Below are positions 36,601 to 43,768 of a stretch of 64,000 nt of DNA, piece by piece. How positions within the stretch are numbered: the stretch's first letter is position 1; every line of letters starts with the position of its first letter. The DNA is from Halomonas elongata. GTDB taxonomy: Bacteria > Pseudomonadota > Gammaproteobacteria > Pseudomonadales > Halomonadaceae. The position numbers and the translations under genes are program-made. Below the pieces are notes generated by a model. It did no database searches, was not told the origin of the DNA, and was given only the letters and a program-made list of their open reading frames with translations. The stretch is taken from the NCBI RefSeq assembly GCF_029081005.1, contig NZ_JAJQTQ010000018.1:1-64000 (forward strand), written 5' to 3'.

Positions 36601-36980
36601 TCAATTAGCGCTACAGTCGGGCTGGCCTTACGGCCATCTACGAACTCGGTTACCGAGATACCGTAAAGCAGGTGATTATAGAGTTTCTCGTTAGCGGAAA
36701 GAAGCCCCTCATTCAATGCGGGCGTACACACCTCAGCAACCAAATTGTCGACCGAATTTTGGGAAAGAGCATGCGTTGCACCGCCAAAGACAAAGCGACG
36801 TTTCCCAAGCTCTTCGCGCAAAATATTTTTCAACACGACTTCATCATATTGGCCACCGCGAGCAGCCAAGGCAAATTCGGGAGAAAGAAAGCCCCACCCT
36901 TGCTGTAACAATAATGTTAGCGCGGGGAGTTTAGCGCTGAACTCTTCTTGAAACCTTGGAGAATCCATTTTCATCCCCAC
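33675..36980 (-). CDS. hsdR: Type I restriction enzyme, R subunit
   Basis: A 1101-aa HsdR. The N-terminal nuclease domain has a PD-ExK motif (P155-D156, E170-x-K172 in PLAVIEAKRP). The superfamily 2 helicase motor has Walker A HTTGSGKSFTM (about 349-358), the DEGH box in VLIDEGHRSQ (about 456) and later motifs such as VAFTGTPLL. With HsdM and HsdS it cleaves unmodified DNA after ATP-driven translocation. All key residues are present, so it should be active. Composition is closer to the host's than that of the genes just upstream. It is separated from hsdS by the CD-NTase and SLATT genes. Confidence 0.96.
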   Translation of the reverse strand: MGMKMDSPRFQEEFSAKLPALTLLLQQGWGFLSPEFALAARGGQYDEVVLKNILREELGKRRFVFGGATHALSQNSVDNLVAEVCTPALNEGLLSANEKLYNHLLYGISVTEFVDGRKASPTVALIDWDNPENNIFHFTEEFSVARSGGVDTRRPDIVCFVNGIPLAVIEAKRPDGQSHKGPTLQEGISQCLRNQRYDEIPQLFAYSQLLFSINGHEGRYGACHTPEKFWATWSEEDISEAEMHALKNAPLSAQQLDALFSHRPPADREWYEQRLQGGELAVTGQDRLLISLLSPGRLLEMTRFFTLFDKKAGKIVARYQQVFGIKRLIERINTRRPDGGREGGVIWHTTGSGKSFTMVFLSKALILHESLKQCRLVIVTDRIDLESQLSATFTSGGELATKKDKAAAMATSGTRLAEQIGKGNERIVFSLIQKFNSATKLPECHNESSDIIVLIDEGHRSQGGENHIRMKQALPNAAFVAFTGTPLLKEDRTTNKFGPIVHAYTMQRAVEDKTVSPLLYEERIPDLDVNERAIDAWFERITEGLEDAQKTDLKRKLARKGQIYSADDRIRLIALDIANHFVKHVPEGLKGQLACDSKSSAIKYKKYLDEAGLFESAVVMSPPDTREGNTEVDETTLPEVQQWWKDNVGNQEEQVYTRSLIERFNKDDDLKLLIVVDKLLTGFDEPKNAVLYIDKPLKSHNLIQAIARVNRLHDKKRFGFLIDYRGILAELDTTIAKYQDLASRTQGGFDINDIEGLYHSMGTEYKRLPQLYTQLWAIFDGVKNKQDIEQLRQVLVPRMETLESALPGAKPELVDVHQKVREDFYEALTAFASCLKVALQSSTFFEDSSFTDDDRRHYKDTLKQFSSLRQLVKQDAGESVDYDDYVEQVKKLLDRHVVGVDIQEADGAYEVSRMGAQQAPEEWSEDKTRNETDIIKTRVTKMIEQDLKDDPYAQEAFSALLRQAIEEAEKLFDHPLKQYLLFKEFEQQVSERRLDELPDAFQGNRHAQAVYGVFKQALPKVLSSDDPQVQQLWINLAFEACEVVDDAVAVHSINPQNIEAAIRKQLLPVVFRQCKSVGAGMDQAKQIVENIVQITRVGLAT

Positions 36981-37033
36981 CCCTGCATATAAAGTTATTT
37001 AAAATGGAAGCTATAACAAGCGCACGAGAAAAG

Positions 37034-37633
37034 CTAACGACAAACATAGCTTATAAGGTCAGAGAAATAAATCCCAGATGAAAAAATAACAACCAAGACA
37101 AATAGCAAGAATGAGAGCGGAACTTTGTCTCTAAAAAAACGGAATCTTCTCTGCTCAGCAACCCAGTCAATCTGGAGCTCCCAGAAAAACTTATAATGAG
37201 CGTACCAATTGCTAAACATTATCTGCTTGCTTATACTGAGCGAATAAAACTCCTCTTCAATTTCAGAAAGTTCCTTTTGATAACCAGAACCATCCTCTGA
37301 CTCATCCATGGCTTTGACATTAAAATAGAGAGATTTTAACCTATAGTAAAGCTTAGTTATACCAACTCCGGCTTCAGCATACTCCTTCTTCTTACTATCA
37401 TTCAAAGAAACATAGAGACCCACAACGCCTAAAATTATAAAAACAGAGGAAACAAGCTTGTTTGATATATCATCAATTGCAAGAGCAATAATACCAAAGG
37501 CCAACGAAATAAAACTAATGAACCCCGGCGTCTTTTCGACTATATCATAGGTGGCAAAATGCTTTTTTGCCCCAAAACCAACATCATAACCTTTTTCTGC
37601 AATGCTTCTTAACAAATCGTTTTTTTTCACCAT
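37034..37633 (-). CDS. SLATT-type membrane effector
   Basis: A 199-aa protein with two closely spaced hydrophobic helices (about residues 37-53 and 58-77), a long helical cytosolic region (about 80-170) and a third hydrophobic helix near the C-terminus (about 175-195). The layout and KKHFATYDIVEKTPGFISFI followed by the paired helices resemble SLATT domains, predicted pore-forming effectors linked to nucleotide-signalling systems. It lies 6 nt downstream of the CD-NTase gene, the usual effector position in CBASS-like operons. Expected action: membrane disruption on binding a cyclic nucleotide. Domain assignment is by reading only. Confidence 0.72.
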   Translation of the reverse strand: MVKKNDLLRSIAEKGYDVGFGAKKHFATYDIVEKTPGFISFISLAFGIIALAIDDISNKLVSSVFIILGVVGLYVSLNDSKKKEYAEAGVGITKLYYRLKSLYFNVKAMDESEDGSGYQKELSEIEEEFYSLSISKQIMFSNWYAHYKFFWELQIDWVAEQRRFRFFRDKVPLSFLLFVLVVIFSSGIYFSDLISYVCR

Positions 37634-37639
37634 TAACTC

Positions 37640-38935
37640 CTACTGGATAGGCACATCAATTTTTGATTTCGCAACAACCACTCCGTCTTTAACAGCATAG
37701 CATTCGACTAGATGCTCTCCTTTAAAATCAGTAGATTCACTTTTTTTCATAGAGCCGTCGTCATCTTCTATCTGCCCCCTGATGCAATCTCTTTTTTGTG
37801 CTTCTTCACCTCGATTCAAGACCTTCCATTTTAATGAAAATGGGTGTGGGACATCATGAGAAACCACTTTAAAGTTAAGTCTCTTCTGCCGCCGAAGTGG
37901 CAGCCCTTTCATAATAATATTAATTAGCGAATTCTCTCTAAAGCCATTTTGAGAAACGTCACAGTCCAAAGAAACAGTAAACTTAATGTCTTCGGGATAC
38001 GTATCCTCAATAAATTCTTCAGTGTTTCGCCACCCCCTTCCTGCTTTGGCCACAGCTTCTTGAACGCCCTGCTTAGCAGGAAAGCTTCTTCCGTACACTT
38101 TCTTCCACTTATTATTTTCAGATTCAGTTCCCCTTGCATCTATCGCTTTTAAGCACAAGTTGTAGGCTTGCCTTGCTTTCTTCTGGAATTTTTTCTTTAC
38201 TTTTACATTCTGATTACTACCTGGAGCCTTATAAATATCCTGACAAGGTTGCTCGGCCAAGTAGTTAAAAAAGTCTCTACTCAAATAGTCAAAATAAAGA
38301 AAACTTTTATTATCATAGAATGACGTTGACTTCATAAAGTTATAAGCAAGCGTGTCAATTAGAAGCCCTCCCATCGCTACGCCATGCTTGTTTTTCCAAG
38401 CACGACCCATCTTACACAATAAACGCAAATTCCTATTTTTTTGCTCGTTTAATTTTTTTATTTCCCGCATTTCCTGTCGGGGCTTAGTAATTTTCCAGCT
38501 TCCACCATTGTAAGTGTCTGGATACTTGAAAAAGCTGCCTCCATCATCAAAATTCTCAAAGACAGGCTGAACCTCAACGTGGAAGTTTTTATATGTGACT
38601 GTAACAACCAAGCGATCAACTCTAATATTTGTACTCGGATACCTAGCTTTAATTGCATCCTTAACATCAGTCAACAGCTGGGTCTGCTGCCCATTCTTAT
38701 AGGTATCCCACGCTCCTTTTGGCATTATATAAAGCATATCAAGATCTGAGATGCCTTTGATGCCGGTATAACGCCCATATGAACCAACTCTCAGTGAGTT
38801 TGCCTCTTTGGACTCGGAGTCTCTAAACTTCTTATTTAGGCTAGCAGTGATTTCACCATAGCGACTACTAATCCGCTCGGCGTTATCAACCTTTAGATTG
38901 TCTAAAAAATCTTTAAACATATCAGAAACTGACAT
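37640..38935 (-). CDS. CD-NTase (SMODS-type nucleotidyltransferase) with AGS-C-like sensor domain
   Basis: A 431-aa cGAS/DncV-like nucleotidyltransferase. The catalytic core has G51-S52 in RVGSYGRYTGIKG and the metal pair D64-x-D66 in ISDLDMLYIMP; E121 in FHVEVQPVF is the likely third acid. Residues about 300-431 resemble the adenylyl/guanylyl/SMODS C-terminal sensor domain (LKWKVLNRGEEAQKRDCIRG and GEHLVECYAVKDG). Such enzymes make cyclic di- or trinucleotides on phage infection and activate an effector. It abuts hsdS without a gap and is followed by the SLATT gene. Composition is AT-rich compared with hsdR and hsdM. Confidence 0.85.
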   Translation of the reverse strand: MSVSDMFKDFLDNLKVDNAERISSRYGEITASLNKKFRDSESKEANSLRVGSYGRYTGIKGISDLDMLYIMPKGAWDTYKNGQQTQLLTDVKDAIKARYPSTNIRVDRLVVTVTYKNFHVEVQPVFENFDDGGSFFKYPDTYNGGSWKITKPRQEMREIKKLNEQKNRNLRLLCKMGRAWKNKHGVAMGGLLIDTLAYNFMKSTSFYDNKSFLYFDYLSRDFFNYLAEQPCQDIYKAPGSNQNVKVKKKFQKKARQAYNLCLKAIDARGTESENNKWKKVYGRSFPAKQGVQEAVAKAGRGWRNTEEFIEDTYPEDIKFTVSLDCDVSQNGFRENSLINIIMKGLPLRRQKRLNFKVVSHDVPHPFSLKWKVLNRGEEAQKRDCIRGQIEDDDGSMKKSESTDFKGEHLVECYAVKDGVVVAKSKIDVPIQ

Positions 38936-40126
38936 TCACACCTCGCCAACTTTTTCACATTGAAAATCACCAGAACCCACCCTCCGCTTACCTGTCAAAA
39001 GCTGCTGCATTAAAGCATTTCTTTCATGTTTGATGCACTCAACCTTTTTCTTGACAACTTCAACCTCTTGATTGGCGACAGAGAGCGCGGTAGCAATTTT
39101 TTCCTGTTCTTCAAGACAAGGAACCGCAAACCTGAATTCACATAAATTTCTAAAATACAGTCGAGTTCTTGTACCGCCTTGCTTTTGCTGAATCGCAAAC
39201 CTTTTAAAGGCATCGCCATGATTTAATTGAGCTTCTAGAAAATCCTTATCAACCCCACTTGCGGAGAAGACAGGATACTCTTTGCTAATAGCCCCCCTTT
39301 CCCACTCTCGATTCAAGTTGAACTTAAAAATTAAATCATCACTCATATGCCTATATGTAAAATAGCCAAAAGGTATGACACCATACTTCCCTTCATTTAT
39401 AACTGAGCGCTCTTGCTCATAGAGACCGTCCCTAGAAGAAGTCAGTATCGGCAATTTTGTTGAAGCAGGCACATATTCTTTATGTAATCTCAAAAAATTA
39501 CCGACTTTCTCTTCCTTCCAAGCCGGAAACCCTCTTCCAGACTCAGAATTAAATCTACGCTTTCCGTTAAGCAGCTGTTGTAGTAACCCCCTCTTCTGCT
39601 GGCGACTATTAGAGAGAAGCCTTTCGCAAGTACGGACAGCTTCATCCCATGTGTAGATGACTTGAGCGATTTTCTTTTGCTCATCAAGCGGGGGAACAAG
39701 AACAACCTGCTCGGTCACATCACTTTTTTGCACATGAACAAGGGTAGACTTAAAACCATGTGCTTTCTCTTCAACACGCTTGGTAACTGATAGCATGGCA
39801 AAGTAAAGCCAAGTATGATCAACTTTTAATTTAGGCTCAACACGAAAAATGTGTTGATTAAGGACACCTTTTGGCCCTTTCCAAAGCTTGGCGCCAAATG
39901 AAACTCCTTTAGTCCCAGCCCAAGCAAAAAGTATATCACCTGGATTCACAAGCCACTGCTTTTTTATGGCACCATCATAAAAATTAAAACTCTCGGAACC
40001 GTTTAAATTTTGAATGCGAATTATCGGCAGCCCAGAATCAGACCAATCTTGGGATTTAAACCCATGCCCATTGATGAAAGTGCATATGTCTCCAACGCTT
40101 TTAACATGCCACCCCTCAGGCACCAT
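38936..40126 (-). CDS. hsdS: Type I restriction enzyme, specificity subunit (two TRDs)
   Basis: A 396-aa HsdS with two target-recognition domains. TRD1 spans about residues 1-150 and TRD2 about 205-350. Each is followed by a conserved helical spacer: PPLDEQKKIAQVIYTWDEAV then LLQQLLNGKRRF, and CLEEQEKIATALSVANQEVE then LMQQLLTGKRRV. The repeated LLxGKRR end is typical. It determines the bipartite DNA target of the M and R subunits. It overlaps hsdM by 11 nt, and its stop codon is immediately followed by the CD-NTase start. It is AT-rich like the two genes after it. Confidence 0.93.
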   Translation of the reverse strand: MVPEGWHVKSVGDICTFINGHGFKSQDWSDSGLPIIRIQNLNGSESFNFYDGAIKKQWLVNPGDILFAWAGTKGVSFGAKLWKGPKGVLNQHIFRVEPKLKVDHTWLYFAMLSVTKRVEEKAHGFKSTLVHVQKSDVTEQVVLVPPLDEQKKIAQVIYTWDEAVRTCERLLSNSRQQKRGLLQQLLNGKRRFNSESGRGFPAWKEEKVGNFLRLHKEYVPASTKLPILTSSRDGLYEQERSVINEGKYGVIPFGYFTYRHMSDDLIFKFNLNREWERGAISKEYPVFSASGVDKDFLEAQLNHGDAFKRFAIQQKQGGTRTRLYFRNLCEFRFAVPCLEEQEKIATALSVANQEVEVVKKKVECIKHERNALMQQLLTGKRRVGSGDFQCEKVGEV

Positions 40127-41639
40127 AGCCCAGCTCCTCTAAATACTGCTCCATTCTACCTTCAAGATCAGTAAGCTGAGACTGTAGCTTCTTTCGTTCG
40201 TTACGCACGGCCATCAGGTCAATTTCTTCCTCTTCCTCAAAGGTATCTACGTAGCGCGGAATGTTGAGATTGTAGTCATTTTCTTGGATCTCCTCGTGGG
40301 TTGCCAGATGCGCATACGTATCTACGCTGACTCGCTCACGGTAGGTAGCAACAATCTTCTGAATATTGCTTTTCGTCAGAACATTCTGATTCTTGCCGGG
40401 TTTAAACTCACGACTAGCATCAATAAAAAGAACGGAATCATCTTTTTTATTCTTTTTAAAGATTAGAATCGCAGCTGGAATACCTGTGCCGTAAAACAAT
40501 TTCTCTGGCAAGCCAATTACGGCATACAATAGATTCTCTTCGATTAACTTCTTACGGATCCTCCCTTCGCTTGAGCCACGAAAAAGTACGCCATGGGGGA
40601 CTACCACTCCCATACGACCAGAGGCAGGTTGCAATGTCTCAATCATATGCTGGATGAATGCGTAATCACCCTTGGTCTTTGGGGGAACTCCACGACGGAA
40701 ACGGCTGAATTTGTCGTGAACAGCCTCGTCATGACCCCACTTATCGAGACTAAACGGAGGATTAGCAGTAACTATATCGAATAACTTTAGCTCACCATTA
40801 TTATCTAGCAAAAGTGGGTTCTGTATTGTATCGCCCCACTCAACCTTGTGGTTGTCTTCGCCATGCAAGAACATGTTCATCTTGCATAGCGCCCATGTGG
40901 AGTTAATCGACTCTTGACCGTAAAGGGCATATTCACGGCTTCCGTAATTTTCTACAACCTTGCGTCCACATTTCATTAGCAGCGAACCGGAGCCACAAGC
41001 AGGGTCACAGATGGTATCACCCGGTTGAGGGTTCAATAGCTCAGCAATCAAATCCGACACTTCTGGTGGCGTATAGAACTCACCAGCCTTCTGGCCACCG
41101 TAGGCAGCGAAGTTCTTGATCAGGTACTCATAAGCGTTACCGATCACATCCAAAGAGCCAACACGGCTCGGCTTCAGATTGAGCTCGGGTTTGGCAAAAT
41201 CTTCAAGAAGATGGCGCAGAGTCGTATTCTTCTGCTTTTCTCCACCAAGCTTGTCGGTATTGAAGGAGATATCCTGGAATACGCTTTTGCTTGCGTCCTT
41301 GAGCTTGGTGCCATTCGCTTCCTCGATGGCGTGCAGGGCGCGGTCGATCCGCTCGCCATTGCCTGGCTCGTGTCGGTGCTCCCAAAGTGTGTAGAAACTG
41401 GCATCACGTGGCAGGACGAAACGCTCGTTCTTCATCAACTCCTCGATCAGCTCCGGCTCATCACCATAGTCGGCTTGGTAGCTATCGTAGTGGTCCTGCC
41501 ATACATCCGAGATGTACTTCAGAAACAGCATCGTGAGGATGAAATCTTTATAGGTGTCCGCGCTGATGGTGCCGCGAAACGTATCGCAGGCCGCCCACAG
41601 GGCCTTGTTGATACTGTCCTGGTTGATTTGCTCGCTCAT
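40116..41639 (-). CDS. hsdM: Type I restriction enzyme, methyltransferase subunit
   Basis: A 507-aa N6-adenine methyltransferase. The helical HsdM N-terminal domain covers about residues 8-140. SAM motif I is CDPACGSGSLLMK (about 211-223) and the catalytic motif IV is NPPF (about 293-296). With HsdS it protects host DNA; with HsdR it forms the restriction complex. The start at 41639 has an AGGA site and family-typical MSEQINQDSINKALW. A start at 41657 overlapping the upstream stop (ATGA) is an alternative. It sits between a one-TRD HsdS gene and the full hsdS gene. Confidence 0.95.
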   Translation of the reverse strand: MSEQINQDSINKALWAACDTFRGTISADTYKDFILTMLFLKYISDVWQDHYDSYQADYGDEPELIEELMKNERFVLPRDASFYTLWEHRHEPGNGERIDRALHAIEEANGTKLKDASKSVFQDISFNTDKLGGEKQKNTTLRHLLEDFAKPELNLKPSRVGSLDVIGNAYEYLIKNFAAYGGQKAGEFYTPPEVSDLIAELLNPQPGDTICDPACGSGSLLMKCGRKVVENYGSREYALYGQESINSTWALCKMNMFLHGEDNHKVEWGDTIQNPLLLDNNGELKLFDIVTANPPFSLDKWGHDEAVHDKFSRFRRGVPPKTKGDYAFIQHMIETLQPASGRMGVVVPHGVLFRGSSEGRIRKKLIEENLLYAVIGLPEKLFYGTGIPAAILIFKKNKKDDSVLFIDASREFKPGKNQNVLTKSNIQKIVATYRERVSVDTYAHLATHEEIQENDYNLNIPRYVDTFEEEEEIDLMAVRNERKKLQSQLTDLEGRMEQYLEELGYGA

Positions 41640-41653
41640 TGAGTCATGTCCTG

Positions 41654-42238
41654 TCATGGGTTGCGTTCATCCTGATGGCCCAGCAGATCAGCGGCCAGTG
41701 CCGACTGCAATGCCGAATTAGCGGCCAGTTGTTCATGCAGCAGCCTGCGCTCCTGCGACAGCGTATCGATCAGCCCGACCCACTGGTGCTGCCGCTTGAG
41801 CGGAGGAACGGTAATGGGCAGCGATTCCAGTACACGACGCCGGATGCTTTTGGTCAGACTGCCTTCGGCGTTCTGCTCCAGGAAGCGCTGGCAAGGGCGC
41901 TGGTTGATCAGCCAACAAAGGTATCGGGGGAGAATCCGCTCCATCTGGGCTTTCACCACGTAGAAGTGCGGCGCCGCCACGCAGTGATCCTCGGCCTGAG
42001 AGTCCACCTCGATTGCGTAGTAGTGGCTGCCTCGCGCAGCCACAAGCACGTCGCCCGGCTTGAGCCAATTCGGCGCTCGCTTGCCGGTGAGTGCAGTGCG
42101 GGTGCAAGAGGCCCAATCGATGCCGCCATCCGCGATGTCTCGCATCTGCACCACCAGAGCCTCCCCTTCCGGCAAGTCGGCAATCTTGCCCCGGAACGGG
42201 TAGCCCGCTTGGATACTTGCTAGGTCGCCCAGCTGCAT
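41654..42238 (-). CDS. Single-TRD HsdS-like specificity protein
   Basis: A 194-aa protein equivalent to half an HsdS. One target-recognition domain (MQLGDLASIQAGYPFRGKIA, then WLKPGDVLVAARGSHYYAIE) is followed by a helical spacer (LPITVPPLKRQHQWVGLIDT, then LSQERRLLHEQL). It is the first gene of the minus-strand operon and ends at the hsdM start region. Half-size HsdS proteins can dimerise or replace one half of a specificity subunit, so it could give the system a second DNA target or regulate it. A degraded remnant of an older hsdS is the alternative, but the frame is intact. Confidence 0.8.
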   Translation of the reverse strand: MQLGDLASIQAGYPFRGKIADLPEGEALVVQMRDIADGGIDWASCTRTALTGKRAPNWLKPGDVLVAARGSHYYAIEVDSQAEDHCVAAPHFYVVKAQMERILPRYLCWLINQRPCQRFLEQNAEGSLTKSIRRRVLESLPITVPPLKRQHQWVGLIDTLSQERRLLHEQLAANSALQSALAADLLGHQDERNP

Positions 42239-42245
42239 ATCGATC

Positions 42246-42327
42246 TCGTTTCATCGTCAATGATGCAGAATACTGGTTTGCCTTCTCACTCCTGTCAAGC
42301 TATTTTCGTCTCATCGCCATTGATGCA
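42246..42327. promoter_or_regulatory. Two direct repeats in the divergent hsd/gin promoter region
   Basis: TCATCGTCAATGATGCA (42251-42267) and TCATCGCCATTGATGCA (42311-42327) differ at two positions. With the flanking TCGTY they form a 22-nt repeat with three differences, at exactly 60-nt spacing. Each copy is itself an imperfect palindrome (TCATC...GATG). They lie between the restriction operon and ginA start codons, as expected for a shared operator. The binding protein is unknown. Confidence 0.6.
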
Positions 42328-42339
42328 ATAAAAAGGTGC

Positions 42340-43764
42340 ATGGTAGTGAAGGCTTCACCGACACAGGTGCGCGTTGAGGTACTGCGCAAGCTGGACTGTT
42401 ACCAGCCGTCCGTCTCCCAAAGTCCCAGCCCAGAGGCATGGCGGTGCTCCCCCCGTGATGGACGGCCCTTCTGGGCGGAGCGCCTTCAGAGCCATTTCCG
42501 GGACAATTGCTACCACTACCCGGTGGTGCTGGATCCAGACGGTAGCCCCTGGCAAGAAGCCAACCGCTACCTCTTAAGCCGGCTAGCTGACATCTCGCCG
42601 ATCAGCCATCGCACCCTGGAGTCTATCGCTGGCGACCTCGCTCACTTTCGCCAGTGGCAGCTCGATGACGATATCGATTTCCTCAACGTCCCCGGACGCC
42701 CTCGTGCTCGCCCGACCTATCGCTACTGTGCTTTCCTGCATGACCTCGTGGGCTTTCACACCATCAAAGCCAGCACGGCCAAACGCCGCATGAGTACAGT
42801 GCAGAATTTTTATCGCTGGCTGGAGCATGATGGTGTTCGTTTCCCCCACCCCCTATGGGTCGAGAGTGACACGCGCCTCAGCTTCAAGGATGCGAAAGGC
42901 CTCCAGCACCAGAGGCAAGTCAAGAGCACTGACTTGACCCGATCGTTCCGCACAGCGCGACAAAGTCACGATTTCAGCGAATACCTGGAAGACGGCGGCA
43001 AACTGCGGCCACTGCCGAAAGACGAGCAGATAGCCTTAGTCGAGGCACTCCAGCGCATTGGCAATACCGAGATGACGCTGGCGTTCCTGCTCGCCTTGAC
43101 GACAGGTGCCCGACTACAAACCGTCTTCACGCTTCGCTCGAAGCATGTGGCCTCACCACCCCGTGACGGCACCACATCGAAGCGAATCAAGGTCGGGCAT
43201 GGCACATTGATCAACACCAAGTATGGCAAGCAGATGTCCCTGCTTGTCCCAGTCTGGCTCTACACTAGGCTCCAGATCTACAGCCAGTCGCCGCGCAGAT
43301 TGCAACGGGTGGCGAAAAGTCAGCACACCTACCCGGAGGTTGAGGAGCAGTATCTCTTTCTGACCCGAGCAGGTCAGCCTTACTACATGGCCACAAGCGA
43401 CCCTTTTGCGTTTCTATATCGCTCTCCGCCACGCGGTAATGCTGTGACTCAGTTCATTCATCAACAACTGATGCCAAACCTGAATCAGCATGGACATGAT
43501 TTTACATTTCGATTCCACGACCTCCGTGCCAGTTTCGGCATGAATCTTGTGGAGAGCCTACTTGATCAACATAGCGAAAAAAACGCTACCGAAGAACAGC
43601 GGCCCGAGTTCTTCCAGGCATTGATGTACGTGCGGGAGCGAATGGGGCATAGCCAACTCAGCACAACTGAGGGCTACTTGAATTACCGGAAGAAATTCAA
43701 GATCGCTAGCCACCTGCAAAGCGAGTTTGAATCCTTCTTGGAACAAATTGTTAAGGAAGAGTGA
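42340..43764 (+). CDS. ginA: Tyrosine recombinase 1 of the gin operon
   Basis: A 474-aa tyrosine recombinase. An N-terminal SAM-like arm/core-binding region covers about residues 60-180. The catalytic set is complete: Arg258 in TTGARLQTVFTL, H393-x-x-R396 in FRFHDLRASFG, H437 in RMGHSQLSTTEG and the nucleophile tyrosine at about 446-449 (GYLNYRK). The ATG at 42340 is preferred, since earlier codons overlap the operator repeats and read as low-complexity antisense of the hsdS-like gene. It is first in a four-gene operon (4-nt gap to ginB). The symbol is by analogy with GInt islands. Confidence 0.85.
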   Translation: MVVKASPTQVRVEVLRKLDCYQPSVSQSPSPEAWRCSPRDGRPFWAERLQSHFRDNCYHYPVVLDPDGSPWQEANRYLLSRLADISPISHRTLESIAGDLAHFRQWQLDDDIDFLNVPGRPRARPTYRYCAFLHDLVGFHTIKASTAKRRMSTVQNFYRWLEHDGVRFPHPLWVESDTRLSFKDAKGLQHQRQVKSTDLTRSFRTARQSHDFSEYLEDGGKLRPLPKDEQIALVEALQRIGNTEMTLAFLLALTTGARLQTVFTLRSKHVASPPRDGTTSKRIKVGHGTLINTKYGKQMSLLVPVWLYTRLQIYSQSPRRLQRVAKSQHTYPEVEEQYLFLTRAGQPYYMATSDPFAFLYRSPPRGNAVTQFIHQQLMPNLNQHGHDFTFRFHDLRASFGMNLVESLLDQHSEKNATEEQRPEFFQALMYVRERMGHSQLSTTEGYLNYRKKFKIASHLQSEFESFLEQIVKEE

Positions 43765-43768
43765 CTCT

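Noticed and set aside
42091-42339. Upstream extension of the first recombinase gene by 83 codons
   Set aside because: The extension is antisense to the half-HsdS gene, Cys/Pro/Arg-rich, and covers the operator repeats. The ATG at 42340 gives a normal recombinase N-terminus.
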